From Bermanella sp049115935 (GTDB lineage Bacteria; Pseudomonadota; Gammaproteobacteria; Pseudomonadales; Oceanobacteraceae), in the NCBI GenBank assembly GCA_049115935.1, contig JAGDZK010000053.1:41020-105019 (forward strand): a stretch of 64,000 bases of DNA, written 5' to 3'. The notes under the pieces are model-generated. The model was given only the letters and a program-made list of their open reading frames with translations, ran no database searches and was not told the DNA's origin. This document shows positions 8,473 through 17,498 of this stretch, in pieces; position 1 is the stretch's first letter; each line of letters starts with the position of its first letter. Made by a program: the position numbers and the translations under genes.

Positions 8473-9294
8473 ATGCGAATTCTCTTGATCCTTGCTACAA
8501 GCTTCATTTTAGTGGCCTGTTCCAGTGACGGTAAGCGTCCTGGCGATGAAATGACCGAACGTGAAATCTACGAAAAAGCCGTAGAGGCCATTGATAACGA
8601 GAATTACTTTCTGGCCATTGAGACATTACAGCAGCTAGAAAATAAGTACCCTTTTGGTAATTTCAGCGAGCAAGCTCAGTTAGAAATGATTTTTGCTCAG
8701 TTTAGCGCACAAGAATTAGAAGGTGCTCGCGCCAGTGCTGAGCGCTTTATCCGCTTGCACCCAGAACACGAGAACGTAGATTACGCTTACTACTTGAAAG
8801 CGTTAAGCAGCTACGAGCTGGGTTTAAGCCTAGTTGAGCGCTATTTTGCTGATGACGAATCGCAGCGTGACCCGCAACCTGCTCGTGACTCATTCCAAGA
8901 GCTAAATGAATTAATTCGTAAATTCCCAGAAAGCCAATATGCTCCCGATGCTCGCCAGCGCATGATTTACCTGCGTGACCGTTTAGCTCTTCATGAAGTG
9001 CATGTGGCTCATTACTACCTTAAACGCCATGCTTATCTGGCCGCCGCTAACCGTGGCCGTAATATTGTTGAAAATTACCAAGGCACTAAACATGTTGCTA
9101 AAGGGTTAGCTTTGATGGTTGAGGCCTATGAGTTACTAGGCCAGCAAGACCTGGCAGATAAAAGCTTAGCGGTTTTAAAGGCTAACTTTCCCCAGTACCC
9201 ACAACTTAAAAATGGTAAATTAGTTCACAGCGGCTGGGCGCAAAAAGATCGTAAAAGCATTTGGAATGTCATTACTTTAGGTTTGATTGATTAA
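8473..9294 (+). CDS. bamD: Outer membrane protein assembly factor BamD (ComL) lipoprotein
   Basis: BamD is the essential lipoprotein of the BAM complex, which inserts beta-barrel proteins into the outer membrane. The chosen ATG gives 273 residues beginning with a lipoprotein signal (MRILLILATSFILVACSS), where the lipobox LVAC puts the lipidated cysteine at residue 16. The remainder is a set of TPR helices (for example YEKAVEAIDNENYFLAIETL). The frame is open 22 codons further upstream, but that extension lacks a signal sequence. It is divergent from rluD and ends at a strong bidirectional terminator. Confidence 0.93.
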   Translation: MRILLILATSFILVACSSDGKRPGDEMTEREIYEKAVEAIDNENYFLAIETLQQLENKYPFGNFSEQAQLEMIFAQFSAQELEGARASAERFIRLHPEHENVDYAYYLKALSSYELGLSLVERYFADDESQRDPQPARDSFQELNELIRKFPESQYAPDARQRMIYLRDRLALHEVHVAHYYLKRHAYLAAANRGRNIVENYQGTKHVAKGLALMVEAYELLGQQDLADKSLAVLKANFPQYPQLKNGKLVHSGWAQKDRKSIWNVITLGLID

Positions 9295-9312
9295 CCATCA
9301 ACCAGCTTTCAT

Positions 9313-9342
9313 AAAAAAACCGACACGTTTGTCGGTTTTTTT
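9313..9342. terminator. Bidirectional terminator between bamD and nadE
   Basis: A 13-bp perfect inverted repeat (A7-CCGACA / TGTCGG-T7, loop CGTT) lies between the converging bamD and nadE genes. It has an A/T tract on each side, so it can act on both strands. Confidence 0.93.
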
Positions 9343-9366
9343 ATGGGCCTAATAAACACGTTGTAT

Positions 9367-11001
9367 TTAATGACCAATCTTCCAACCATTGGTAATCGGA
9401 TAGCGACGGTCACGGCCAAAGCCTCTTTGAGTCAGGCGCACACCCACTGGTGCTTGACGACGCTTGTACTCATTAACATCCACTAAGCGCAGCACTCGGC
9501 GCACATCTTCTTCGACAAAACCTTTGGCCGTGATACTCACCGCACTTTGATCTTCTTCAATATATAAACGTAATATCTCATCCAAAATAGGATAAGGCGG
9601 CAATGAATCTTCGTCTACTTGATCCGGTGCAAGCTCTGCCGATGGTGGGCGTGTAATCACTCGCGGGGGAATCACTTCTTCTATGGTGTTACGGTATTTA
9701 GACAATTCAAAAACCAAGGTTTTATAAACGTCTTTTAATACACCAAAGCCACCAGCCATATCGCCGTACAAAGTGGCATAACCCACGGCCATTTCACTTT
9801 TATTGCCTGTGGTTAACACCATGTACCCTTTTTTATTGCTCATGGCCATTAACATGACACCACGACAACGGCTTTGCAGGTTCTCTTCTGTTGTGTCGAC
9901 TTTTGTGCCAGCAAACTCATCACTGAGTATTTCCATAAAGCTGTTATACATGGGCTCAATCGGCAATACCTTGTATTGCACACCTAAACGATTCGCTTGA
10001 TCTTCAGCGTCGTGCAGACTCATTTGAGAAGTGTACTTAAACGGCATCATCACCGCTTCGACTCGCTCTTTACCTAACGCGTCAACCGCTATGGCCAAGG
10101 TTAAGCCGGAATCAATACCGCCAGACAAACCTAATAACACCCCTTTAAAGCCGTTTTTATTGACATAATCTCGTACGCCCAGCACTAGCGCATCATAGAT
10201 ATTGGCCAACTTTTCTTGCTCAGCAGCTTGTGTGCCTTCGATGATCTGACAGGCACCTTGATCAAACCTTAACGTAACCACATCGAGGGCTTCTTGATAA
10301 TGAACGCTACTCGCACACACGTCACCCTGCGCGTTGACCACTAATGAGCCACCATCAAATACCAGTTCATCTTGGCCACCAACAAGGTTTACATACACTA
10401 TTGGCATATTCCCTTGCTGCGCACGTTGTTTAAGTAAATCTTTACGATGTTGTGATTTATCAATATGAAAAGGTGATGCATTTAAATTCAGCATGCATTG
10501 TGCGCCGTTTGATTTGGCATCCGACATAACATTGTCTTGCCATATGTCTTCACACACACTGATTGCACAAGACACGCCTTTAATATTCACAACTGTGCTG
10601 GTTTGCCCAGGCGTAAAATAACGCTTTTCATCAAATACTTGGTAGTTGGGCAAATGTTGCTTAGCGTACTCATATTCACAAGTGCCATTAAAATAAACAC
10701 CTGCCATATTAAATAACTGGCCATCCACTCGCTTTGGGTAACCTATGACAATATAAATGGGTAGGTTTTCTTGCTTGATCAGCTCGATGGCTTCATTAAT
10801 ACGCGTATCAAGGCTTGAGCGAAATAATAGGTCTTCAGGTGGGTAACCGGTAAGAGTTAACTCAGGAAAGACAACGACGTCAGCGGCGCCTTCAAGCGCT
10901 TGCTCTGCGCACTCAATTACACGCTGAGCATTGCCTGCGATATCACCTACTAACAGATTAATCTGCGCTAAACAGACCTTAAGAGTTTGTTCGGACACCA
11001 T
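9367..11001 (-). CDS. nadE: Glutamine-dependent NAD+ synthetase
   Basis: NadE catalyses the last step of NAD synthesis, amidating deamido-NAD with ATP and glutamine. This is the long glutamine-using form, 544 residues. An N-terminal nitrilase-like domain (VCLAQINLLVGDI onwards, with the CEDIW nucleophile cysteine near residue 150) makes ammonia. The C-terminal synthetase domain has the ATP P-loop GLSGGIDSGLTLAI near residue 290. The ATG at 11001 is chosen over an in-frame GTG at 11022 because AAGG lies close upstream. It is divergent from pilS with about 70 bases between. Confidence 0.95.
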   Translation of the reverse strand: MVSEQTLKVCLAQINLLVGDIAGNAQRVIECAEQALEGAADVVVFPELTLTGYPPEDLLFRSSLDTRINEAIELIKQENLPIYIVIGYPKRVDGQLFNMAGVYFNGTCEYEYAKQHLPNYQVFDEKRYFTPGQTSTVVNIKGVSCAISVCEDIWQDNVMSDAKSNGAQCMLNLNASPFHIDKSQHRKDLLKQRAQQGNMPIVYVNLVGGQDELVFDGGSLVVNAQGDVCASSVHYQEALDVVTLRFDQGACQIIEGTQAAEQEKLANIYDALVLGVRDYVNKNGFKGVLLGLSGGIDSGLTLAIAVDALGKERVEAVMMPFKYTSQMSLHDAEDQANRLGVQYKVLPIEPMYNSFMEILSDEFAGTKVDTTEENLQSRCRGVMLMAMSNKKGYMVLTTGNKSEMAVGYATLYGDMAGGFGVLKDVYKTLVFELSKYRNTIEEVIPPRVITRPPSAELAPDQVDEDSLPPYPILDEILRLYIEEDQSAVSITAKGFVEEDVRRVLRLVDVNEYKRRQAPVGVRLTQRGFGRDRRYPITNGWKIGH

Positions 11002-11070
11002 TACTACCTTGATTCCAACCACGAAAGCCCCGTATTCTGCGAGAATTGTAAACTTTGGGCAATCAAAACC

Positions 11071-12621
11071 ATGCAGTCATCCCATCGCCAGCACCCTATT
11101 TACCCATTTTATGGGTATTTCTCCTTAGGTGTGGCCTCGTTATTCATCGGCTTTTACCTATTTGAAGAGCAACTTCACTGGTGGCAAGCCGATGCCCCCA
11201 AAATGCTGCCCATTGTTTTAGGCTGCTACCTAGCGCTGGCTATTACCAATATTGCCCAATCTAAACGCCAAGATGTGTTTCGTTTAGATCGTTTTTTGGT
11301 CAATCAAATGATTGAGATCTTGATCATGGGTGTATTGATGATTTACATCACCCCAAACCAACAAGACCTTGCTCTTATTTTGTTATTCCATGTGGGGATC
11401 GGTAATTTACTGGTAAGCAAGCGCTATGGTTATTTATTAGCCGCCATGGCCACTATCATGGTCTTGTCTCAGGGTTTTTTACACCCGCTTAGCATTGTGA
11501 CCGACAGAACATTATCAGGCAGCTTGATCTGTATATTGTTTTTTATTGAAACCTTCTTAACACAAGTGATGCGCTCTAACTTCAAGGAAGTCGAGATCGA
11601 AGCAAAACTCACACGGGAACAACTTAATAGTTCTGCCAAGTTAAACGATTTAATCATTGAACGCATGCATACCGGTGTGTGTTTAATAAACAATGCAGGA
11701 CACGTCATTCGTGTGAACCGAGCAGCTCAAGAGCGTATTCCAAATATTCAGTTACATCAATTGATGCCCGAGCCACTGTTTGAGCGCTTTAAATACTGGC
11801 AGGAATATAACCTGCAAAATGAAAATGAAGTCAGCGTCACCTTCGAAAAAAACATCAGCCCTGTTTTTATTTATTTTGCCAGCATTGATGACAACAGCAC
11901 CCTTATCTTTATGGAGAATAAAGAGACAGTGATGCGCAAAGCCCATCAGTTTAAATTAAATTCGTTAGCCAGAATGGCCGCAAGTATTGCCCATGAAATT
12001 CGCAACCCACTAAATGCTATTAGTCACGCATCTCAATTACTGGCAGAAAACCAAACCCTTGCATCTCAAGATAAGCGACTGTGCGATATTATTTTTAATC
12101 ACTGCCAACGTATGGATGCCATCATTAACAACGTCATGCAGATTAGTAAGCGCAAACCATCTGACTTAAAGTGGATCCAATTAAACCACTGGTTAGTTGA
12201 TGTAAGCCATGAATTAAGTGAGCAGTTCAACTGCTCAATTCATGTAAAAGGGGATACGTTAGATGTCCGATTCGATCCCTCTCAATTACATCAAATACTG
12301 TTAAACCTTACTCAAAATGCCACTCGATACGGCGGTGCGAATCATATTAACGGTATTAGCATTCACTTATTACGAATCGACAATCGCCCATGTCTTCGCT
12401 TTAGGGACTCAGGTCCTGGCTTAAACACTGAGGTACTTGAGTTTCTTTATGAGCCATTCCATACAACGTCAGCCGACGGTACGGGACTTGGACTGTATTT
12501 AGTCAAAGAGCTGTGTGAAGCCAATCACGCTGAAATACGTTATGATCAAACTTATAAAAATGGGGCCCAGTTTGATATTTTATTCGCCCATGATTTCGGC
12601 AAGCACAAGGATACAAAATGA
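11071..12621 (+). CDS. pilS: Sensor histidine kinase PilS
   Basis: PilS is the inner-membrane kinase that controls transcription of the major pilin gene through PilR. The chosen ATG gives 516 residues. Six hydrophobic segments fill about residues 10-165, then comes a PAS-like region near 190-280. The HisKA motif AASIAHEIRNPLNAISH carries the phosphorylated His308, and a HATPase domain ends in GTGLGLYLVKEL. The frame is open 28 codons upstream, but that extension would overlap nadE. The pilR start overlaps the pilS stop by four bases (ATGA). In Pseudomonas, PilS senses pilin monomers in the membrane. Confidence 0.92.
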   Translation: MQSSHRQHPIYPFYGYFSLGVASLFIGFYLFEEQLHWWQADAPKMLPIVLGCYLALAITNIAQSKRQDVFRLDRFLVNQMIEILIMGVLMIYITPNQQDLALILLFHVGIGNLLVSKRYGYLLAAMATIMVLSQGFLHPLSIVTDRTLSGSLICILFFIETFLTQVMRSNFKEVEIEAKLTREQLNSSAKLNDLIIERMHTGVCLINNAGHVIRVNRAAQERIPNIQLHQLMPEPLFERFKYWQEYNLQNENEVSVTFEKNISPVFIYFASIDDNSTLIFMENKETVMRKAHQFKLNSLARMAASIAHEIRNPLNAISHASQLLAENQTLASQDKRLCDIIFNHCQRMDAIINNVMQISKRKPSDLKWIQLNHWLVDVSHELSEQFNCSIHVKGDTLDVRFDPSQLHQILLNLTQNATRYGGANHINGISIHLLRIDNRPCLRFRDSGPGLNTEVLEFLYEPFHTTSADGTGLGLYLVKELCEANHAEIRYDQTYKNGAQFDILFAHDFGKHKDTK

Positions 12622-13958
12622 GTCATATCCTCATCGTGGATGACGAACCCGATATTCTAGAACTCATTTCTATGACCATTGATCGCTTAGGCTTTCACTA
12701 TGAAACCGCATGTTCGGTGGCCGATGCCAAGCATCAATTAAAGCAAAGAGAATTCGATCTTTGCTTAACTGACATGCGATTACCTGACGGTTCTGGTCTT
12801 GATTTAGTAGGCCATATTCAAACCCAGTATGAAAGCATGCCTGTAATTGTATTAACCGCTTATGGCAGTGTGGATATTGCAATTGATGCTATGAAGCAAG
12901 GGGCTTTTGACTTTTTATCCAAACCGGTTGAACTTGAAAAGCTTAAAACAACCATTAAATCGGCCCTTTCATTATCAAACGATATTGAAACACCTAGCAC
13001 AGATGCCAGCGACATTCCGAGTATGATTGGAAAGTCTTGCGCCATGACACAATTAAAGGGACAAATAAAAAAGGTTGCACGCAGCCAAGCACCCGTTTTT
13101 ATCCACGGTGAATCAGGGTCAGGCAAAGAGCTTGTAGCCAGAGCTATTCATCAACTTGGCGCCAAACAAAACCAGCCATTTATAGCCGTTAACTGTGGTG
13201 CGATTCCATCAGAGTTAATGGAAAGTGAATTTTTTGGTCACAGAAAAGGCGCATTTACTGGTGCGACTCAAAATAAAGAAGGCTTTTTTCAAGCAGCCAA
13301 TGGCGGCACATTATTTTTAGATGAAGTGGCTGACCTTCCCCTTTCCATGCAAGTCAAACTACTACGCGCCATTCAAGAAAATGTTATACGCCCCGTGGGC
13401 AGTGAAACAGAAGAAAGTGTGGATGTAAGGATACTGTCTGCCAGTCATAAAAACTTGCAAAACGAAGTGGCTAATCAGTCTTTTCGTGAAGATTTATTTT
13501 ACCGTTTAGACGTTATTAATTTACAAGTGCCTCCTCTTCGAAATAGAAAAGAAGATATTACCGAACTTAGCCAACACATCATCAAACGTTTAACAACATC
13601 ACTTGAAATACCGGCCATATCTTTGGATAAAAGTGCAATTGAAGCACTGGGCCAATATGATTTTCCTGGTAACATTCGTGAGCTTGAAAATATCCTACAG
13701 CGCGCCATGACACTCAACGATGGGCAAACCATTTACGCAACCGATCTAGCATTAAAGGCCGTACCCACAAAAAACACCTCTGCGCCACATGCACTGCAAC
13801 CAGGGCAATCACTAGAAGAGTATCTTGAAGACATTGAGCGACAAATACTGAAAGACGCACTTGAACAATGCCGCTGGAATAAAACCGCCGCCGCAGAACA
13901 ACTAGGTATGACGTTCAGGTCTATGCGCTATCGCTTGAAGAAACTGAATATTGAGTAA
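12618..13958 (+). CDS. pilR: Sigma54-dependent response regulator PilR
   Basis: PilR is an NtrC-type activator, 446 residues. The receiver domain (1-120) has the acidic pocket DDE and phosphoacceptor Asp52. The AAA+ domain carries Walker A GESGSGKE at 164-171 and the sigma54-contacting loop GAFTGA at 211-216. A C-terminal Fis-type helix-turn-helix (LEQCRWNKTAAAEQLGM) ends the protein. It is expected to activate pilA transcription from a sigma54 promoter elsewhere in the genome. No sigma54 promoter is evident directly downstream. It is translationally coupled to pilS. Confidence 0.95.
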   Translation: MSHILIVDDEPDILELISMTIDRLGFHYETACSVADAKHQLKQREFDLCLTDMRLPDGSGLDLVGHIQTQYESMPVIVLTAYGSVDIAIDAMKQGAFDFLSKPVELEKLKTTIKSALSLSNDIETPSTDASDIPSMIGKSCAMTQLKGQIKKVARSQAPVFIHGESGSGKELVARAIHQLGAKQNQPFIAVNCGAIPSELMESEFFGHRKGAFTGATQNKEGFFQAANGGTLFLDEVADLPLSMQVKLLRAIQENVIRPVGSETEESVDVRILSASHKNLQNEVANQSFREDLFYRLDVINLQVPPLRNRKEDITELSQHIIKRLTTSLEIPAISLDKSAIEALGQYDFPGNIRELENILQRAMTLNDGQTIYATDLALKAVPTKNTSAPHALQPGQSLEEYLEDIERQILKDALEQCRWNKTAAAEQLGMTFRSMRYRLKKLNIE

Positions 13959-14046
13959 ATTTTATACTTTTTTCTAAGTGAAATTATCCAGCAGCCCCTT
14001 ACACTAGGTACACATTCTCAAATGACTGCATACAAGGAGGTATACA

Positions 14047-14589
14047 GTGCGAGGATTTACCTTAATAGAACTCATGGTTGCCATGGTTATACTTATGTCG
14101 TTCCTAGGCCTTGGTGTTCCCGCTATGCAAAACATGATCGAGCGTCATCACAGCCGCACTGACTTTTATACCTTAAGAAAAACACTTGCTAGCGCAAGGG
14201 GCCTTGCGCAAAGTAAATCGATAGACGTATCTGTTTGCCCAACCCAGGGGCAAAGCTGTTCATCTAACTGGGACAACCCAATCACCACCTTTCATGATGA
14301 AAACTTCAATAATGTGATTGATGATAACGAGGAAGTTTTTTTCAATACCACCATCAGCAGTCGCCACGGCTACTGGCTAAAAACCAAATCAAACCAGAAC
14401 TATGTTCGTTTCAATCCTATGGGCCATGCATTTTCATCTGCTAGTACCTTTTTATACTGTCCATTTTCTGATCACGACAAACTCGCAAAAAGCATCGTTA
14501 TTAGCTTTCAAGGCAGAATCCGAACTACTCCCTACCTCAACAACAAGGGTGTCCCTTATGCACATTATTCCAATATTAACTGTGATTAA
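14047..14589 (+). CDS. fimT: Type IV minor pilin FimT/GspH-like
   Basis: This 180-residue prepilin-like protein starts with a very short leader and the class III cleavage motif MRG|FTLIELMVAMVILM, where the glutamate at mature position 5 is present. After the N-terminal helix comes a GspH/FimT-type domain with SARGLAQSKS near residue 50. The start is GTG with a near-perfect AAGGAGG 6 bases upstream. It is the first gene of the minor pilin operon behind pilR, as in Pseudomonas. It is probably a minor component of the type IV pilus; FimT proteins have also been linked to DNA uptake. Confidence 0.85.
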   Translation: MRGFTLIELMVAMVILMSFLGLGVPAMQNMIERHHSRTDFYTLRKTLASARGLAQSKSIDVSVCPTQGQSCSSNWDNPITTFHDENFNNVIDDNEEVFFNTTISSRHGYWLKTKSNQNYVRFNPMGHAFSSASTFLYCPFSDHDKLAKSIVISFQGRIRTTPYLNNKGVPYAHYSNINCD

Positions 14590-14679
14590 TGAACGCATTA
14601 ACGCCTTTTGTGACCGATTCCTCATGATATATAGGGCAGACACCATTAAACCTTGAAAAACCACCGCTAGTCCGTTTTC

Positions 14680-14699
14680 ATTAGAGTCTTTTCTCTAAT
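14680..14699 (+). promoter_or_regulatory. Hairpin in the fimT-fimU gap
   Basis: ATTAGAG / CTCTAAT forms a 7-bp stem with a 6-base loop, 9 bases before the fimU ATG. The 119-base gap is the only sizeable one in the pilin operon. The hairpin may limit translation or mark an RNA processing site. There is no T-run after it. Confidence 0.35.
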
Positions 14700-14708
14700 A
14701 GCGCTTAA

Positions 14709-15209
14709 ATGCAACCTATGAAAAAACAAACTGGCTTAACATTAATAGAACTTATGGTTTCCACCATTATCCTTGCGATCATGGTGGCAGCGGCAGCGCC
14801 CTCAATGAAATCCTTTCTCGATCGAGGCAATATCAGTGTGGTTGGCCCTATATTTGAAAAAACCATCAAGCTGGCACGCAGTGAAGCCATTCAGCGCAGC
14901 CAAACCGTTCGAATTTCTCCGATAAGTGTTTCCAGCAATTGGGCTAACGGTTGGCGTATTGATCTGGTAACCGGCCCAAATCCAGCTGATGTGAGTTTGA
15001 TTCGCACCTTCGAGGCCCTACCAGGAGATACGATATTTACCAGTGACGATTTTGATGGCAATACCGCTCTGGATATCCTACCTAGCGGTCAAGCAGTGAA
15101 TCTAGGTGATTTTGAACTGTCTCAATCCGGCTGCGTCGGCGGGAAAAAATATATTTACAGTTTATTGCTTTCTGGGATTCTCGACAGGAGTGTAATCGCA
15201 TGCGAATAA
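14709..15209 (+). CDS. fimU: Type IV minor pilin FimU/GspH-like
   Basis: This 166-residue prepilin has the leader MQPMKKQTG followed by LTLIELMVSTIILAIMVAAA, with the conserved Glu at mature position 5. A GspH-type domain follows (KLARSEAIQRSQTVRIS near 57-73). An internal ATG at 14718 would give a shorter leader and is equally possible. In Pseudomonas FimU is part of the minor pilin complex that primes pilus assembly with PilV, PilW, PilX and PilY1. Its 3' end overlaps pilV by 10 bases. Confidence 0.85.
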   Translation: MQPMKKQTGLTLIELMVSTIILAIMVAAAAPSMKSFLDRGNISVVGPIFEKTIKLARSEAIQRSQTVRISPISVSSNWANGWRIDLVTGPNPADVSLIRTFEALPGDTIFTSDDFDGNTALDILPSGQAVNLGDFELSQSGCVGGKKYIYSLLLSGILDRSVIACE

Positions 15210-15787
15210 TGCAAAGGCAATTAGGCTTTGCCATGATCGAGGTCATGGTGACGGTTGCGATTATTACCATTGGAGTGTCCGGCATGGGGGTTTTACTCAT
15301 GCGCGCTATTCAAGGTACACAAGATAGCGCACAACAATCACAAGCTATGTGGATTGTGCAAGATTATGTAGGAAGAATGAGGGCAAACCCAGAAGGTGCA
15401 CGTGCGCAGTATTATGAGCTAGATCCATCTACAATTAGTTGCGACCCAGCTGATCGACCTAAAATGTGCGCAGAAACCTATCAAGGCATGGCAGAAGTAC
15501 CAGCAGAAGTTTGCAGTGTTTCTGAAATGGCAATTTTTGATAATTGGATCAGCACCTGCGGGTTGAGTACAACCATTTACGATAGCGCGTCTGATTTTGT
15601 GGTAAACCCAGCGCTCACGTCTACCTGTACGGCTACCAGTGCACGTGTTAGTTCCGAATCTAATCAGCCTGATTGTGTGCAATATCAAGTGAATCTCACT
15701 TGGGAGACTAAAATCACCAAAGGTAGCTCTGTAGAAGAAGAGCGCATCAATCAAAACAATTACAGTCTGGTTGTGGAGTTTAACTAA
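15200..15787 (+). CDS. pilV: Type IV pilus minor pilin PilV
   Basis: This 195-residue prepilin has the PilV-type N-terminus: MRIMQRQLG|FAMIEVMVTVAIITIGV, a glutamate at mature position 5 and a following GVLLMRAIQGTQ. The cleavage-proximal residues FAMIEVMV differ slightly from the usual FTLIEVL pattern. Cysteine pairs in the C-terminal domain suggest disulfides. An AGGAG lies about 9 bases before the ATG, inside the end of fimU. PilV links the minor pilin priming complex to PilY1 in Pseudomonas. Confidence 0.88.
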   Translation: MRIMQRQLGFAMIEVMVTVAIITIGVSGMGVLLMRAIQGTQDSAQQSQAMWIVQDYVGRMRANPEGARAQYYELDPSTISCDPADRPKMCAETYQGMAEVPAEVCSVSEMAIFDNWISTCGLSTTIYDSASDFVVNPALTSTCTATSARVSSESNQPDCVQYQVNLTWETKITKGSSVEEERINQNNYSLVVEFN

Positions 15788-16647
15788 TGAAAAAACAATC
15801 AGGCTTTACTTTAATTGAATTAATGATCGCAGGCTTCATTGGCATATTTATTCTCACTGGCCTTATGAACTTGTTCATCACTACTAACAAAAGTGTCACG
15901 TTGTCAGACTCCCTTTCGCAAAATCAAGAAACCGGTCGTTTTGCCATGGACTACTTAACCAAATTTATTCGCCGTGCAGGTTATTCTGAAGACTTTACGT
16001 TATTTACTCCGCCACTGTATATTGCTTCAGGTTCTGGTGCCGACATCATAACGTGTACTGGCATACAGGCTGATGTTTGTGCATTAAATAATCCCACCAC
16101 CGTACCAGCAACCGTTATAGGGGATCGCTTATCGATTCCCATGGATATCGGTGCAGACGCTGCTGACACTACTCGTTCATGCACTGGGACGGTCATTGGC
16201 GGGCCAGTCAATGGCGCACAGCGGATTGTCAATGTTTTTTGGGTCAGTGCGGAAGCCGATAACCTCCGCCAGTTACGCTGTCGAACGTTTAGCCGCGATA
16301 CTAACGATTGGTTAGATCAACCGACCTCCATTATCAACAATATAGAGCGCTTCGAATTTCAAATTGGCATTGCCGCAGATGAAGATGATAAATTTGTGGC
16401 CCGTTATGTGAGTTTAAATACCATCGAAGATGACGCAAACATTAATTTAGAACATGTGCGTAGTATTCGAATTGCCATTTTAACCACCAGCCAAGATGAT
16501 ATCGATACAAAGGTGCAAAGCACGGTAAGGGACCGGACTTACATTTTATTGGATGCTCCCGTATTCACCATTAACGACAGCAACTTACGAAATATTTTCA
16601 CCAATACCATTGAACTACCCAATATGATCAGCACGGCGGGACAGTAA
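15787..16647 (+). CDS. pilW: Type IV pilus minor pilin PilW
   Basis: This 286-residue prepilin begins MKKQSG|FTLIELMIAGFIGIFIL. Downstream the sequence SQNQETGRFAMDYLTKFIRRAGY near residues 40-62 is typical of PilW, followed by a large periplasmic domain. PilW is the largest minor pilin and sits in the priming complex at the pilus tip or base. Its ATG overlaps the pilV stop by one base (TAATG), showing tight coupling. Confidence 0.9.
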   Translation: MKKQSGFTLIELMIAGFIGIFILTGLMNLFITTNKSVTLSDSLSQNQETGRFAMDYLTKFIRRAGYSEDFTLFTPPLYIASGSGADIITCTGIQADVCALNNPTTVPATVIGDRLSIPMDIGADAADTTRSCTGTVIGGPVNGAQRIVNVFWVSAEADNLRQLRCRTFSRDTNDWLDQPTSIINNIERFEFQIGIAADEDDKFVARYVSLNTIEDDANINLEHVRSIRIAILTTSQDDIDTKVQSTVRDRTYILLDAPVFTINDSNLRNIFTNTIELPNMISTAGQ

Positions 16648-16649
16648 CT

Positions 16650-17177
16650 ATGAACGTCCAACAGCAAAAGGGGTCATCCCTTATCGTGGCTTTAGTCCTG
16701 CTGACCATTATAACGGTGGTCGCAGTTTATTCTCTTGAAGGCAGTAATTTACAAAGCAAAATGGTGGCTAACAGTTTATTTGGCGCCCTGACTTACCAAG
16801 AATGCAGAAATGAACAAGAAGCTCAAATTCGTTTTTATAATACTAATGGCGGTACAAATCGTAATACATTATTAACCATTGCAGGTGTCCCACCTGTTGA
16901 TGATGGCAGTGGAAACCTTACTCCAGCCAAGATTGAGCAGAGTGATACGTTAACGGAAGCTAATGCTGTTAATGCACCCAGGTCTGCAATTAATATTGCA
17001 TGGAGTTACATCCAAGACGCACCCGCTTCGCGCAGCGGCTACGATATTGATACAGAAAGTCCCACCAAAGCTTATTTATATGAAAACGATTGCTTTGCAA
17101 ATTTTAACTTTTCATCCAATAGTCAAACTCAAGGCTCAATCGTTGAAGGCTTACAACAAGCTGGCAATATTAATTAA
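16650..17177 (+). CDS. pilX: Type IV pilus minor pilin PilX
   Basis: This 175-residue protein has the atypical PilX N-terminus: QQQKG|SSLIVALVLLTIITVVAVYS, where the usual mature Glu5 is replaced. This is a feature of PilX/GspK-like tip proteins. The next segment, SNLQSKMVANSLFGALTYQ, is also PilX-like. It starts two bases after the pilW stop. PilX is part of the minor pilin-PilY1 tip complex. Confidence 0.87.
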   Translation: MNVQQQKGSSLIVALVLLTIITVVAVYSLEGSNLQSKMVANSLFGALTYQECRNEQEAQIRFYNTNGGTNRNTLLTIAGVPPVDDGSGNLTPAKIEQSDTLTEANAVNAPRSAINIAWSYIQDAPASRSGYDIDTESPTKAYLYENDCFANFNFSSNSQTQGSIVEGLQQAGNIN

Positions 17178-17186
17178 GGAGGTTTT

Positions 17187-17498
17187 ATGAAATATATTTT
17201 GTTAACGCTAATCTGTTTATTTTCAGTATCAACTTTTGCTGTTAGAGATATTGAAGTGCCACTAGAAATGGACTCATTTCAAATTGAATACCGTGAGATC
17301 AGCAAAACAGGAACAATTCGAGTTAAAAATTGCCACCGCTGTAAACAAGATATTTATGAATTCAATGAAACAATTGAAATAAAACGAAAAAATCAAAGCA
17401 TTACAATTAATGAATTACTCAAAGACTATTGGAATGCAACACACCCTACCGTTTTTCTTAACCTGAATGACAAAGCCGTCGTTCGCATCAGTTATTAA
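17187..17498 (+). CDS. Small secreted CxxC protein between pilX and pilY1
   Basis: This 103-residue protein has a clear signal peptide (MKYILLTLICLFSVSTFA) and a mature part of about 85 residues that appears beta-rich. It contains one CHRC (CxxC) motif near residue 50 and ends in VFLNLNDKAVVRISY. A strong GGAGG precedes the ATG. The gene ends with TAATG overlapping pilY1, so it is made together with it. Pseudomonas has a small accessory gene, pilY2, next to pilY1 but on its other side; homology cannot be judged here. A chaperone or disulfide partner for PilY1 is possible but inferred only from position. Confidence 0.75.
   Translation: MKYILLTLICLFSVSTFAVRDIEVPLEMDSFQIEYREISKTGTIRVKNCHRCKQDIYEFNETIEIKRKNQSITINELLKDYWNATHPTVFLNLNDKAVVRISY

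Noticed and set aside
13959..14046. Sigma54 promoter for the minor pilin operon downstream of pilR
   Set aside because: No TGGCAC-N5-TTGC pattern is present in the gap.
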